Source: an uncultured Methanomassiliicoccales archaeon
GTDB taxonomy: Archaea > Thermoplasmatota > Thermoplasmata > Methanomassiliicoccales > Methanomethylophilaceae
Direction of reading: 5' to 3'
NCBI GenBank assembly: GCA_949298875.1
Contig: CASFYI010000033.1
Coordinates: forward strand, 33,908 to 97,907
Length of the DNA: 64,000 nucleotides
Of the stretch, positions 1-8,606 are shown piece by piece. Below the pieces are notes generated by a model, which ran no database searches, had not been told where the DNA came from, and worked only from the letters and a program-made list of their open reading frames with translations. The position numbers were made by a program, and so were the translations under genes. Position 1 is the first letter of the stretch; the number at the start of each line of letters is the position of its first letter.

Positions 1-267
1 CCCAAGGGTATCCACTCCAAGATGAAGAGGGGCCTGAAGAGGCGCCCGCCCATGGTCGAGGTCGGATACCGCGGACCCGCAGAGGTCAGGGGACTCCACC
101 CCTCGGGATTCGAGGAGGTCATGGTCTACAACGTCGACGGGCTCGAGGGCATCGACCCCAAGAAGCAGGCCGTCCGCATCGGCGGCACCGTCGGAACCAA
201 GAAGAGGATCGCCATCGAGGACAGGGCGGACGAGCTCGGAATCAGGGTCCTCAACAGGATGGTGTGA
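1..267 (+). CDS. rpl32e: Ribosomal protein eL32, 5' end missing
   Basis: Large-subunit ribosomal protein eL32. The reading frame is open from base 1, so the N-terminus lies outside the window; 88 residues are visible. The basic stretch around residues 5-14, followed by a GLHPSG motif, is typical of the eL32 core. It ends in TGA at 265-267 and is followed after two bases by the eL19 start, as in the archaeal spc operon. Arg codons are AGG and CGC only. Confidence 0.95.
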   Translation, partial: PKGIHSKMKRGLKRRPPMVEVGYRGPAEVRGLHPSGFEEVMVYNVDGLEGIDPKKQAVRIGGTVGTKKRIAIEDRADELGIRVLNRMV

Positions 268-269
268 GC

Positions 270-731
270 ATGGCCGATCTTAGAAACCAGAGGAGGATGG
301 CCGCGGAGATCCTCAAGTGCGGAGAGAACAGGGTCTGGATGAACCCGGACCGCCTCGACGAGGTCGAGGACTGCATCACCCGCGCCGATGTCCGCACCGC
401 CATCGCGTCCGGCCTGATCAAGGCGAAGCCGAAGAACGGCACGTCCAAGGCCAGGATAAGGTACGCCGCCGGCCAGAAGGCCAGCGGAAAGAGGAAGGGC
501 CCCGGATCCAGGAAGGGAACCGCCAACGCCCGCGTCCGTGACAAGGAGCGCTGGATGGCGACCATCAGGCCCATCCGCGACGAGCTCAAGGCCATGAGGG
601 CCAGCGGCGAGATCACCCCCGCCGTCTACAGGCTGTACTACAGGAAGGCCAAGGGAGGCATGTTCAAGTCCCGCAGGCACCTCAGGCAGCACATGACGGC
701 CGCAGGACACCTCAAGGAGGAGGAGAACTGA
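270..731 (+). CDS. rpl19e: Ribosomal protein eL19
   Basis: Large-subunit protein of 153 residues, normal for archaeal eL19. The N-terminus (ADLRNQRRMAAEILKCG) and the long basic helix in the second half are characteristic. I chose ATG at 270 rather than the in-frame GTG at 264 because GTG lies inside the upstream gene and ADL is the usual start. The stop TGA shares a base with the uL18 start, indicating translational coupling. Confidence 0.95.
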   Translation: MADLRNQRRMAAEILKCGENRVWMNPDRLDEVEDCITRADVRTAIASGLIKAKPKNGTSKARIRYAAGQKASGKRKGPGSRKGTANARVRDKERWMATIRPIRDELKAMRASGEITPAVYRLYYRKAKGGMFKSRRHLRQHMTAAGHLKEEEN

Positions 732-1231
732 TGGCAACCGGTCCTAGATACAACGTAGCGTTCCGCAGGAGGAGAGAGGAGCGCACCAACTACTACTCCC
801 GCAAGAAACTGCTCTCTAGCCACGAGGCCAGGGCGGTCGTCAGGAGGTCCAACAAGAACGTCACCATCCAGTTCGCCGAGTTCGGCATGGAGGGCGACAG
901 CATCCTCGCCTCCGCGAGCACCAGGGAGCTGGCCGGCATGGGCTGGACCCGCTCCTGCTCGTCCATCCCCGCCGCGTACCTCGTCGGGTACCTCGCCGGG
1001 AAGAGGGCGGTCAAGGCCGGCATCGAGTACGCTGTGCTCGACATCGGCATGCAGAAGGTCCAGCACGGCGGCGTCCTCTTCGCCACCGTCGCCGGAATGT
1101 GCGACGCCGGACTGGAGGTCCCCCACGGAGAGGACGTCCTCCCCGACGAGGACAGGATCCTCGGAAAGCACATCGACGAGGCCATCGAGGCCGAGATGAA
1201 CGGCATCAAGCAGAAGATGGAGGCTGAGTGA
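731..1231 (+). CDS. rpl18: Ribosomal protein uL18
   Basis: 5S rRNA-binding protein of 166 residues. Archaeal uL18 features include the N-terminal GPRYNVAFRRRREERTNY block and a conserved central DIGMQ segment. It starts on the ATG overlapping the eL19 stop and ends in TGA two bases before uS5. It assembles with uL5 and 5S rRNA in the central protuberance. Confidence 0.95.
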   Translation: MATGPRYNVAFRRRREERTNYYSRKKLLSSHEARAVVRRSNKNVTIQFAEFGMEGDSILASASTRELAGMGWTRSCSSIPAAYLVGYLAGKRAVKAGIEYAVLDIGMQKVQHGGVLFATVAGMCDAGLEVPHGEDVLPDEDRILGKHIDEAIEAEMNGIKQKMEAE

Positions 1232-1232
1232 A

Positions 1233-1907
1233 ATGGCAGACTGGGTTCCCAAGACTAGGCTGGGGCAGATGGTCCTCAACGGTGAGATCACCAACATGAG
1301 CGACGCCCTGGCGACCAAGCTGCCCCTGCGCGAGCCCGAGATCGTGGACATCCTCCTCCCGGACCTGAAGGACGAGGTCATCGACCTCAACATGGTCCAG
1401 AGGATGACCGACTCCGGAAGGAGGGTCAGGTTCGCGGTCACCTGCATCGTCGGAAACGGCGACGGGTTCATCGGAATCGGCAGGGCCAAAGGCAAGGAGG
1501 TCGGACCTTCTATCAAGAAGGCCATCGACAACGCCAAGCTGAACATGATCGAGATCAAGAGGGGCTGCGGCTCCTGGCAGTGCGGATGCGGACAGGCCCA
1601 CAGCCTTCCGTTCGAGGTCGTCGGATCCACCGGATCCGTCACCGTCACGCTCAAACCGGCACCCAGGGGTGTCTCCCTGGCCGTCGGCGACGTCGCCAAG
1701 AGCCTGCTGACCCTCGCCGGAGTCCACGACGCGTGGGGATTCGCCAGGGGCAACACGAAGACCAAGGTCAACTACGCGATGGCCACCTTCGACGCCCTGA
1801 GGATGACCTCCCGCATGAGGGTCACCGAGGAGCAGGCAAAGGACCTGAACATCGTTTCCGGTCCCACCGGTGTCAGCTACGCCGAGTCCGAGCAGGAGGA
1901 GGAGTGA
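1233..1907 (+). CDS. rps5: Ribosomal protein uS5
   Basis: Small-subunit protein of 224 residues, the usual archaeal length. The dsRNA-binding-like S5 domain sits around residues 60-120 (FAVTCIVGNGDGFIGIGRAKGKE as its core), followed by the C-terminal S5 domain. It contributes to the mRNA entry channel and decoding accuracy. It sits between uL18 and uL30 in the standard archaeal order with very short spacers. Confidence 0.95.
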   Translation: MADWVPKTRLGQMVLNGEITNMSDALATKLPLREPEIVDILLPDLKDEVIDLNMVQRMTDSGRRVRFAVTCIVGNGDGFIGIGRAKGKEVGPSIKKAIDNAKLNMIEIKRGCGSWQCGCGQAHSLPFEVVGSTGSVTVTLKPAPRGVSLAVGDVAKSLLTLAGVHDAWGFARGNTKTKVNYAMATFDALRMTSRMRVTEEQAKDLNIVSGPTGVSYAESEQEEE

Positions 1908-1909
1908 GC

Positions 1910-2374
1910 ATGGCGTACGCAGTCATCCGCGTCCGCGGAATTCCGGACGTCAACTACGACATCGAGCACACCATGGGCCTCCTGGGCCTCACCAGGGTCA
2001 ACCACTGCGTGGTCGTCCCCGAGAACGCATCCACCAAGGGGATGCTCCAGAAGGTCAAGGACTACTGCACCTGGGGAGAGGTCGACCAGGAGACCCTCGC
2101 CGCCATGATCCGCGCCCGCGGACGCGTGGCCGGCGACGACTCCGTCACCGATGACTACCTCAAGGAGAACTCCGAGTTCGCCACCGTCGAGGACATGGCG
2201 AAAGCGATCATCGAGAACGACTACAAGATGAAGGACGTCGAGGGCGCCAAGCCCGTCTTCCGCCTCCACCCGCCCGTGAAGGGATACGAGGGCAACAAGC
2301 GCTCGTTCCAGAACGGCGGTGCCCTGGGATACAGGGGAGCGGAGATCAACGCCCTCATCAACAGGATGCTGTGA
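1910..2374 (+). CDS. rpl30: Ribosomal protein uL30
   Basis: Large-subunit protein of 154 residues with the archaeal C-terminal extension (LHPPVKGYEG). The N-terminal ferredoxin-like fold begins AYAVIRVRGIPDV. ATG at 1910 follows the uS5 stop by two bases and shares the recurrent TGAGCATG junction seen in this operon. Confidence 0.95.
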   Translation: MAYAVIRVRGIPDVNYDIEHTMGLLGLTRVNHCVVVPENASTKGMLQKVKDYCTWGEVDQETLAAMIRARGRVAGDDSVTDDYLKENSEFATVEDMAKAIIENDYKMKDVEGAKPVFRLHPPVKGYEGNKRSFQNGGALGYRGAEINALINRML

Positions 2375-2384
2375 GGTGCGAGGA

Positions 2385-2819
2385 ATGCCAAGCAGAACCA
2401 AGAAGTTCAGGGGCTACAGGACCCACGGCCGCGGCAAGAAATCCGGCCGCGGTGCCGGTATCATCGGCGGTCACGGACAGGCCGGACTGGGCAAGACCGG
2501 TAAGATCGGGATGCTCAAGTACGACAGGGACCACTACGGCCGCCACGGGTTCAAGAGACCCCAGTGCATGGTGCAGGCCAACCGCACCATCAACGTGGGC
2601 GAACTCTCCGAGCAGATCGAGAGGTTCGTTTCCATGGGCTTCGCCAAGAAGGAGGGGGAGGCGTACACCGTCGACCTCTCCCAGGCGGGCATCGACAAGC
2701 TCCTCGGCAACGGGAACATCGACATCGCGGTAAACGTCACGGTCGCCGAGGCGTCCGAGAAGGCCCGCGAGAAGATCTCCGGTGCCGGGGGTTCGATCGC
2801 TGAAGCAGCCGCTGAGTGA
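2385..2819 (+). CDS. rpl15: Ribosomal protein uL15
   Basis: Large-subunit protein of 144 residues. The Gly/Arg-rich N-terminus (RTHGRGKKSGRGAG) is the signature of uL15. The in-frame ORF opens earlier at 2319 inside uL30, but ATG at 2385 has a purine-rich site just upstream and gives the family start (MPSRTKKFRG). It ends just upstream of secY. Confidence 0.95.
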   Translation: MPSRTKKFRGYRTHGRGKKSGRGAGIIGGHGQAGLGKTGKIGMLKYDRDHYGRHGFKRPQCMVQANRTINVGELSEQIERFVSMGFAKKEGEAYTVDLSQAGIDKLLGNGNIDIAVNVTVAEASEKAREKISGAGGSIAEAAAE

Positions 2820-2845
2820 GATCACTGTCGGGAGTGTAGATAGGG

Positions 2846-4384
2846 ATGGAAGAGACACCGAGCCTGTTGTACAAGGTAAAACCCTTGAGCGACAGGCTAC
2901 CCTCCGTCAAACGTCCTGAGGGGCACGTGCACTTCAGGACTAAGATGATGTGGGTCATCATCATATTGGTCCTCTACTTCGTGATGACCAATGTGTACCT
3001 GTACGGCTTGGACCAGTCCGAGTCGCTGGACATATTCGCACAGTATAGGACCATCATGGCAGGAGCTTCCGGTTCCATACTGCAACTCGGCATCGGGCCG
3101 ATCGTAACGGCTTCCATCATCATGCAGCTGTTCGTCGGCGCGAAGATCATCAAACTCGACCTCACAAGGCGCGAGGACAAGGCCTGCTATCAGTCGGTGC
3201 TCAAGCTGCTCGTCATCGTCATGATCCTCTTCGAGGCTATCCCCCAGGTATTCGGATACCTGGTCCCCTCGGACGGGGCCGTCGATGCACTGGGCAGCGC
3301 GGGCGCCAAGATACTGCTGATCGTCCAGCTGTTCGCAGGATCGTACATCCTGTTCATGATGGACGAGGTGGTGTCCAAATGGGGAATAGGCAGCGGAATA
3401 TCGCTGTTCATCGCTGCTGGCGTGGCCCAGTCGCTGTTCACGGGAGCCCTAAACTGGTATCCCGTGGACACGTCTGCGGCCATGAGCCTCAGCAACCCCC
3501 CTGCGGGTACCATCCCGATGGCGCTGTACTACGTGTTCAACGCATCCCCGGACCAGTGGGCCGGAGGCTACTACGAGCAGGTGTTCCTGAACAACAACAA
3601 CCCGATGATCGCCCTGGTGGGAACCATAGCGATCTTCCTGGTCGTCGCGTATCTGGAATCCTCCCGTATCGAGCTGCCGCTGGCACATGGCAACGCCAGG
3701 GGTGCGAGGGGCCGCTACCCGATCAAGCTGATGTACGCGAGCAACATCCCGGTCATCCTGATGTCCTCGCTGCTCGCCATCGTCAGCATGACCGCGCTGC
3801 TGCTCTTCAGCAACGACTTCCTCAGCCAGATCCCCCTGCTCGGAGGAAACGCCAGCATCGGCTACTTCGAGGACGGGTCGACCACGGCCGCGGGAGGTAT
3901 AGCGTGGTACCTGTCGGCGCCCACCGGACTGAACAGCTGGCTCATGCCCATACTCGATCCGGCGTACTACGGCAACGGACACAATGCGATACAGAACCTG
4001 GCTCACGTGGCCATCTACTTCACGGTGATGGTCATGGGATCCATCATGTTCGCCAAGTTCTGGGTGGACACCACGAACCTCGGTCCGGAATCGGTGGCCA
4101 ACCAGATCCAGCGCAGCGGCATGCAGATCCCCGGATTCAGGCGCGACCCCCGCGTCCTCAAGAGGGTGCTGGAGAGGTACATCCCCACCATCACCATCAT
4201 GTCAGGAGCGATGGTCGGTGCCCTGGCCGCAGGAGCCGACATGGTCGGAACCACGGGTAACGCGAGCGGTACGGGAGTGCTGCTGTGCGTGGGAATCATC
4301 ATCCACCTCTACGAGGCCATGGGTCGCGAGCAGATGATGGAGATGAACCCGGTGATGCGCGGATTCTTCGGAAACGGAGAGTGA
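2846..4384 (+). CDS. secY: Preprotein translocase subunit SecY
   Basis: Channel-forming subunit of the Sec translocon, 512 residues with about ten membrane segments. The first hydrophobic segment is near residues 33-53, preceded by a charged cytosolic N-terminus. A second segment (SGSILQLGIGPIVTAS) matches the plug/TM2 region of archaeal SecY. It is somewhat longer than many archaeal SecY proteins because of an extended loop around residues 215-245. Its place directly after uL15 is the conserved archaeal position. Confidence 0.95.
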   Translation: MEETPSLLYKVKPLSDRLPSVKRPEGHVHFRTKMMWVIIILVLYFVMTNVYLYGLDQSESLDIFAQYRTIMAGASGSILQLGIGPIVTASIIMQLFVGAKIIKLDLTRREDKACYQSVLKLLVIVMILFEAIPQVFGYLVPSDGAVDALGSAGAKILLIVQLFAGSYILFMMDEVVSKWGIGSGISLFIAAGVAQSLFTGALNWYPVDTSAAMSLSNPPAGTIPMALYYVFNASPDQWAGGYYEQVFLNNNNPMIALVGTIAIFLVVAYLESSRIELPLAHGNARGARGRYPIKLMYASNIPVILMSSLLAIVSMTALLLFSNDFLSQIPLLGGNASIGYFEDGSTTAAGGIAWYLSAPTGLNSWLMPILDPAYYGNGHNAIQNLAHVAIYFTVMVMGSIMFAKFWVDTTNLGPESVANQIQRSGMQIPGFRRDPRVLKRVLERYIPTITIMSGAMVGALAAGADMVGTTGNASGTGVLLCVGIIIHLYEAMGREQMMEMNPVMRGFFGNGE

Positions 4385-4388
4385 TCGA

Positions 4389-5126
4389 GTGCCCAACCCA
4401 GGCAGTCCACAGAGCATGCAGCAGGTCCAGAACCAGGCCCCGCCGATGTCGTCCAAGACGATGATCGGCATGATGCTGGTCCTGGTCATCATGATGGTCG
4501 TCATGATGTTCAGGGCCCAGATCGGCCAGGCCCTGGACTTCGTGTTCAGGTACATCGCCTTCGACGGACAGTATCCGGTCCTGACGCTGATAATCGCCGG
4601 CCTGATCATGATCACGGTCAGCACCATCGTCAGGAGTCTGATGACCGATCCGATCAAGATGGCCAGGAACCAGCAGATCCAGAGCGACTTCAACAGGGAG
4701 TTCCGCCAGGCAAGGGTGGAGAACAACCTGTTCAAGATGAAGAAGCTCCAGGAGATGCAGCCGCAGATCATGGCCATGTCCATGGAGGCAAGCACGCAGC
4801 AGATGAAGACCATGCCCATAACCATGATCTTCCTGCTTCCCGTGTACGCCTGGGTATGGTACTTCCTGCTGGCGGATCCCGCCCTGGGGAACGGAGTGGA
4901 CCCCGTCTACTTTTCCCTGGAGAACCCTCCGCTGGCGGACATCCCCTGGTCCATGGGCTACGACCTGAACACCTATCTGCTCGGGTTCATGCCCTCGTGG
5001 ATCATCATCTACACCATGGTGAGCATGCCGATCGGACAGATCGAGAACAGGCTGATCAGGTTCATCTTCCTGAGGAAGCACCTCAGGCAGCTGGACCTCG
5101 AGGTCAAGAAGGCTGAGATCGAATGA
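4389..5126 (+). CDS. EMC3/TMCO1/Oxa1-like membrane insertase (DUF106)
   Basis: Predicted membrane-protein insertase of the DUF106 family, 245 residues. I see hydrophobic segments at about 23-40, 62-82, 141-161 and 197-215, with a positively charged coiled-coil (about 92-130) between the second and third, the layout of archaeal Oxa1/EMC3-like proteins. It starts at GTG 4389 with no ATG nearby. Position between secY and cmk is conserved in archaea and fits co-translational membrane insertion. Confidence 0.85.
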   Translation: MPNPGSPQSMQQVQNQAPPMSSKTMIGMMLVLVIMMVVMMFRAQIGQALDFVFRYIAFDGQYPVLTLIIAGLIMITVSTIVRSLMTDPIKMARNQQIQSDFNREFRQARVENNLFKMKKLQEMQPQIMAMSMEASTQQMKTMPITMIFLLPVYAWVWYFLLADPALGNGVDPVYFSLENPPLADIPWSMGYDLNTYLLGFMPSWIIIYTMVSMPIGQIENRLIRFIFLRKHLRQLDLEVKKAEIE

Positions 5127-5665
5127 GAATAACCATAAGCGGTCCTCCGGGATCAGGCAAGACCACCGCCTGCAGCAAGCTGTCGGAGACGCTCGGCCTC
5201 GAGGCCGTCGTCTTCGGCAGGATCTTCAGGGAGCTGGCCGCAGAGAAACACCTTACCCTCACCCAGCTCGGCGAGCTGGCGGAGAGGGACCCTTCTATCG
5301 ACAACATGATCGACGAGAGGATCCTCCAGATGGCCAGGACCCACGAGGACCTGATCCTCGAGTCCAGGCTGTCCGCGTACATGCTCTCCCGCAACGGCAT
5401 CGAGGCGTTCAAGATCCACATCTGCGCCAGTCCCGAGGTCAGGATGCAGAGGGTCGGTCTGCGCGAGGGCGAGACCCTCGAGGAGGCCACCGCCGCCACC
5501 GTGGAGAGGCAGAGGTCCGAAGCCAAGCGCTACAAGCAGTGGTACGGCATCGACATCGAGGATCTGAGCGTCTACGACCTCGTGATCAACACCGACGACA
5601 TGGACCCGGACCAGGTGCTCGATACCATCCTGGAGGGTCTGAATGCCTGGCAGGCTGGTCATTAA
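5123..5665 (+). CDS. cmk: Cytidylate kinase
   Basis: Archaeal-type (d)CMP kinase, 180 residues. The P-loop GPPGSGKTT is at residues 7-15, followed by short NMP-binding and lid segments of the compact archaeal form. It phosphorylates CMP/dCMP with ATP. ATGA overlaps the DUF106 stop at its start, and its end overlaps truB by 23 bases, so the three genes are translationally coupled. Confidence 0.92.
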   Translation: MRITISGPPGSGKTTACSKLSETLGLEAVVFGRIFRELAAEKHLTLTQLGELAERDPSIDNMIDERILQMARTHEDLILESRLSAYMLSRNGIEAFKIHICASPEVRMQRVGLREGETLEEATAATVERQRSEAKRYKQWYGIDIEDLSVYDLVINTDDMDPDQVLDTILEGLNAWQAGH

Positions 5666-6653
5666 GGATCCGGACGCGGTCCCCGACCGCTGGGGCGTGA
5701 GGCCCTCCGACCGCACCCTGGGGGAGCTCCTCCGGGGCGGTGTCATAATCCTCGACAAGCCCCGCGGCCCCACCTCCCACCAGGCCACCGCTTGGGCGAG
5801 GGACGCGCTGGGCATGGAGAAGGCCGGCCACGGGGGCACGCTGGACCCGTATGTGAGCGGGGTCCTGCCGATAACCCTGGGCAAGGCAGTCAGGCTGACC
5901 GATGTGGTGCTCTCCTCGGACAAGGAGTACGTGTGCCTGATGAGGCTGCACGGCGACAGGCCGGAGGCCAGGGTCAGGGAGGTGATGTCCCGCTTCGTCG
6001 GGAAGATATACCAGCTCCCTCCGGTCCGTTCGGCGGTGAAGAGGCAGCTGAGGATCCGCACCATACATGAGCTGGAGGTCCTGGACGTCAGCGGCAGGGA
6101 TGTCCTGTTCCGCGTCCACTGCGATGCCGGCACATACGTCCGCACGCTCTGCGTGGATGTCGGGGATGTCCTGGGATGCGGCGCGAGCATGACCGAGCTC
6201 AGGCGCACGAGGTCCGGCAGGATGACGGAGGCGCGCGCCCACACGCTGCAGGAGATCAGGGACGCGTATGTGTTCTGGCAGCAGTACGGGCACGGGGAGT
6301 ACCTGAGGGACATGATCCTCCCGCTGGAGGTCCTGGTGGAGCCGCTGCCGAAGGTCGTCGTCAAGGCGACCGCGGTGGATGCCGTCTGTCACGGCGCCGA
6401 TCTCGCCATCAAGGGTGTCCATATGCTCGACGAGGGCATCAGGAAGAACGCGCTCGTCGCCATGATGACCGCGCGCGGAGAGCTCGTCGGCCTCGGGAGG
6501 ATGGCGATGTCAACCGACCGTGTCCTTTCGGCGAGGTCCGGCGTCGCGGTCGAGACGACCAGGGTCATCATGGACCCGGGTCACTACCCTCGCATGTGGA
6601 GGTACTCCACAGACATCGAGGAGCTCAGGTCGCCCGACCAGTTCCCGGAGTGA
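5643..6653 (+). CDS. truB: Archaeal TruB/Cbf5 pseudouridine synthase
   Basis: Catalytic subunit of the H/ACA ribonucleoprotein and tRNA U55 pseudouridine synthase, 336 residues. The catalytic Asp is D68 in HGGTLDP; the motif after it (SGVLPITLGKA) is typical. A PUA domain follows at about residues 240-315. It starts inside the 3' end of cmk, the conserved archaeal arrangement. Confidence 0.93.
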   Translation: MPGRLVIKDPDAVPDRWGVRPSDRTLGELLRGGVIILDKPRGPTSHQATAWARDALGMEKAGHGGTLDPYVSGVLPITLGKAVRLTDVVLSSDKEYVCLMRLHGDRPEARVREVMSRFVGKIYQLPPVRSAVKRQLRIRTIHELEVLDVSGRDVLFRVHCDAGTYVRTLCVDVGDVLGCGASMTELRRTRSGRMTEARAHTLQEIRDAYVFWQQYGHGEYLRDMILPLEVLVEPLPKVVVKATAVDAVCHGADLAIKGVHMLDEGIRKNALVAMMTARGELVGLGRMAMSTDRVLSARSGVAVETTRVIMDPGHYPRMWRYSTDIEELRSPDQFPE

Positions 6654-6690
6654 AGCAGTTTTATCCTGGCACCGTCTTCCGGATGCAGGG

Positions 6691-7029
6691 ATGCCAATGT
6701 TCGGCGGTAGGGAGACAGTGTTCGGTCCGGAGACCGTTTCTGTCGGCGATTTCGACATCACGGTCGACGGATGCTACAGGAACGTCGTCCCGATCGCTCT
6801 CGATGTGAAGCCCCGGCGCATGCTGAGGGTCAGGATAAGCTCGGACCATCCGGTCGACGTGGTGATCGCCAGGGAGGACCGCTCCTCGGCGTGCCACAAG
6901 GAGGGCGTCCTGGAGGCTACGTTCGGGCCCTTCGAGACCGGCAAATCCCGCAGCATGGGGATACTCCTCGGAGTGTTCCGCGGGGACAAGGCTTCCGTCA
7001 CCGTCGAGGCGTGGACTGATAAGGAATGA
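6691..7029 (+). CDS. Small hypothetical protein
   Basis: I do not recognise this 112-residue protein. It has alternating hydrophobic/charged stretches suggesting a small beta-sandwich, no signal peptide, no membrane segment and no cysteine pair beyond isolated Cys. The start at ATG 6691 was chosen over the long upstream extension inside truB. A TATA-like ttttatcc sits about 30 bases upstream. It overlaps the next membrane-protein gene by ATGA, so the two are probably functional partners. Confidence 0.65.
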   Translation: MPMFGGRETVFGPETVSVGDFDITVDGCYRNVVPIALDVKPRRMLRVRISSDHPVDVVIAREDRSSACHKEGVLEATFGPFETGKSRSMGILLGVFRGDKASVTVEAWTDKE

Positions 7030-8075
7030 AGGGCGGCGCAGACACACTGCTCGACAGGGACGGGAGGATCCGTGTGGTCATCCTCGCGGTCTCGATCCTC
7101 GTCTCGGTCATACTGGCCGTCGTCCTGCCATCCGTGGTCGACGGCATCGATTTCTACGAGTCGTCCGCGGCCATTGCCGCGCCCTTCGTCGTCCTCGGCA
7201 TCTGGGACATGCTGGTCAGGGGGAGATGGATCCCCCTGGGGATATCCGCGGTCGTCTCAGTCGTCCTGTATCTCCTGGATTGGAGGTTCGGGGCCGTCTC
7301 GGCCATGCTCCTCATGGGGTCCGTCGGTGTGGCATCCGCCGTGGACCTGGCGTCCCGGAGGTTCGCCCTCACGGTGCTCGAATCCGTGGAGCACGGCCGC
7401 ACGAGGCCCGCTCCCACGGTCATGGACCGCGTCATGCTGTTCCTATTCGATGTGCCGCCGGGCCTGGATGCCCGCAACATGAGGATGAATCGCACCATCG
7501 TGAGGGATCGCGCGCCCCTGGGGCAGGCCCTCATGTCCATGATCCCAGCCCTCGTCCTCATGACGTTCCTGTGGATGTTCGTCACGGCCAACGTCGGTTT
7601 CCGCTCCGATGTCGGGGACAACTCGATGCTGGCCGTCGCCGTGTCCATGTACATAGCCGCCGCCTCCCTCCTGAGCTTCTCCATCGCGACGATGGATGTG
7701 CGCATAGAGCATGCGGGAGCGACCTTCAGGCTCTTCGACGGTCTGATCGGCACGGCCAAGAGGATGGCTGTCCCGGCACTTCTGGCACTCGTGATACTCC
7801 TCTACGCGGCCGACCCGGGGTGGAACGCGGTCTCGCTCATCGTCATCAGCGCCGTCTTCTGCGTGGCGCTGATGCTCCTGTCGCTGGCGGTCCGCATAAT
7901 GTCAGACGAGGCCCCGTTCGTCGAGGACGTCTCGAAGGGGTGGTCCGCCGGCCATCCGGTGGACTTCTACGCGGGGTTCGACGGAAGGGACGGCAGGCAT
8001 CCGCTGAACGACGGGGTCCCGGGGACCCCGGTGCGTCCGGCAGAGTCCTGCTTCGACCCTCAGAGGAAGAACTGA
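7026..8075 (+). CDS. Polytopic membrane protein of unknown function
   Basis: A 349-residue protein with about seven hydrophobic segments: one near 18-38, two between 45 and 105, then, after a charged loop at about 105-165, four more up to residue 290, and a polar C-terminal tail. I do not recognise a family. It is translationally coupled (ATGA) to the small gene upstream and its last 16 bases overlap the convergent gene at 8060. Confidence 0.65.
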   Translation: MKGGADTLLDRDGRIRVVILAVSILVSVILAVVLPSVVDGIDFYESSAAIAAPFVVLGIWDMLVRGRWIPLGISAVVSVVLYLLDWRFGAVSAMLLMGSVGVASAVDLASRRFALTVLESVEHGRTRPAPTVMDRVMLFLFDVPPGLDARNMRMNRTIVRDRAPLGQALMSMIPALVLMTFLWMFVTANVGFRSDVGDNSMLAVAVSMYIAAASLLSFSIATMDVRIEHAGATFRLFDGLIGTAKRMAVPALLALVILLYAADPGWNAVSLIVISAVFCVALMLLSLAVRIMSDEAPFVEDVSKGWSAGHPVDFYAGFDGRDGRHPLNDGVPGTPVRPAESCFDPQRKN

Positions 8076-8515
8076 TTCTGCGCCGAGAAGTTCGCCCTGC
8101 CTGGCGCGTCCAGGGACTTGAAGATGGGCTTGAACACCTCTCCGGACGACATTCCGGCGGTCTTGTTCTTGCCGATGATCTCGGGCTCTTCCCAGTTCGT
8201 GATGATGACCTGATACTTCTGGCGGATGCCGTCGACGTCGATCAGAGGCGTCTCCTCGACCGTCCTGCCGAGTATGGCGAGCACGGCGTCGGCCATGGAC
8301 TGGATCTCCTCGGGGGTGAGCTCCTGGGGGACCCTGATGAAGAATGTGTGCTCCTCGGTCGTCCCGTTGAGCAGATACAGGATCTCAGACCTGTCGAGGA
8401 GCTCCCTGAATCCCTTCTCCTTCTCGTCATCGGCGGATGCCAGCTCCCCGAGCCTCCTCTTGAAGGTGGCGGCGATGTCTATGTAGAGGGCGTCCTCGCC
8501 CAGAATCCTGAACAT
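8060..8515 (-). CDS. Hypothetical soluble protein
   Basis: A 151-residue acidic protein that I cannot assign. It looks alpha/beta, with a helical N-terminal half (about 15-55) and a central stretch resembling a small regulatory domain (ELTPEEIQSMADAVLAILG). The start was set at ATG 8515 because upstream codons run into the trpS promoter region. Convergent with the membrane-protein gene, with a 16-base tail overlap. Confidence 0.6.
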   Translation of the reverse strand: MFRILGEDALYIDIAATFKRRLGELASADDEKEKGFRELLDRSEILYLLNGTTEEHTFFIRVPQELTPEEIQSMADAVLAILGRTVEETPLIDVDGIRQKYQVIITNWEEPEIIGKNKTAGMSSGEVFKPIFKSLDAPGRANFSAQNQFFL

Positions 8516-8606
8516 GCGTGGACATCCGCGTGCCGTAAAAATAGTCATCGCAGGGACCCAGCAAGGCTTAAGACGCATGCGCGCATGGCTCGGTTAGGTA
8601 ATCGCA

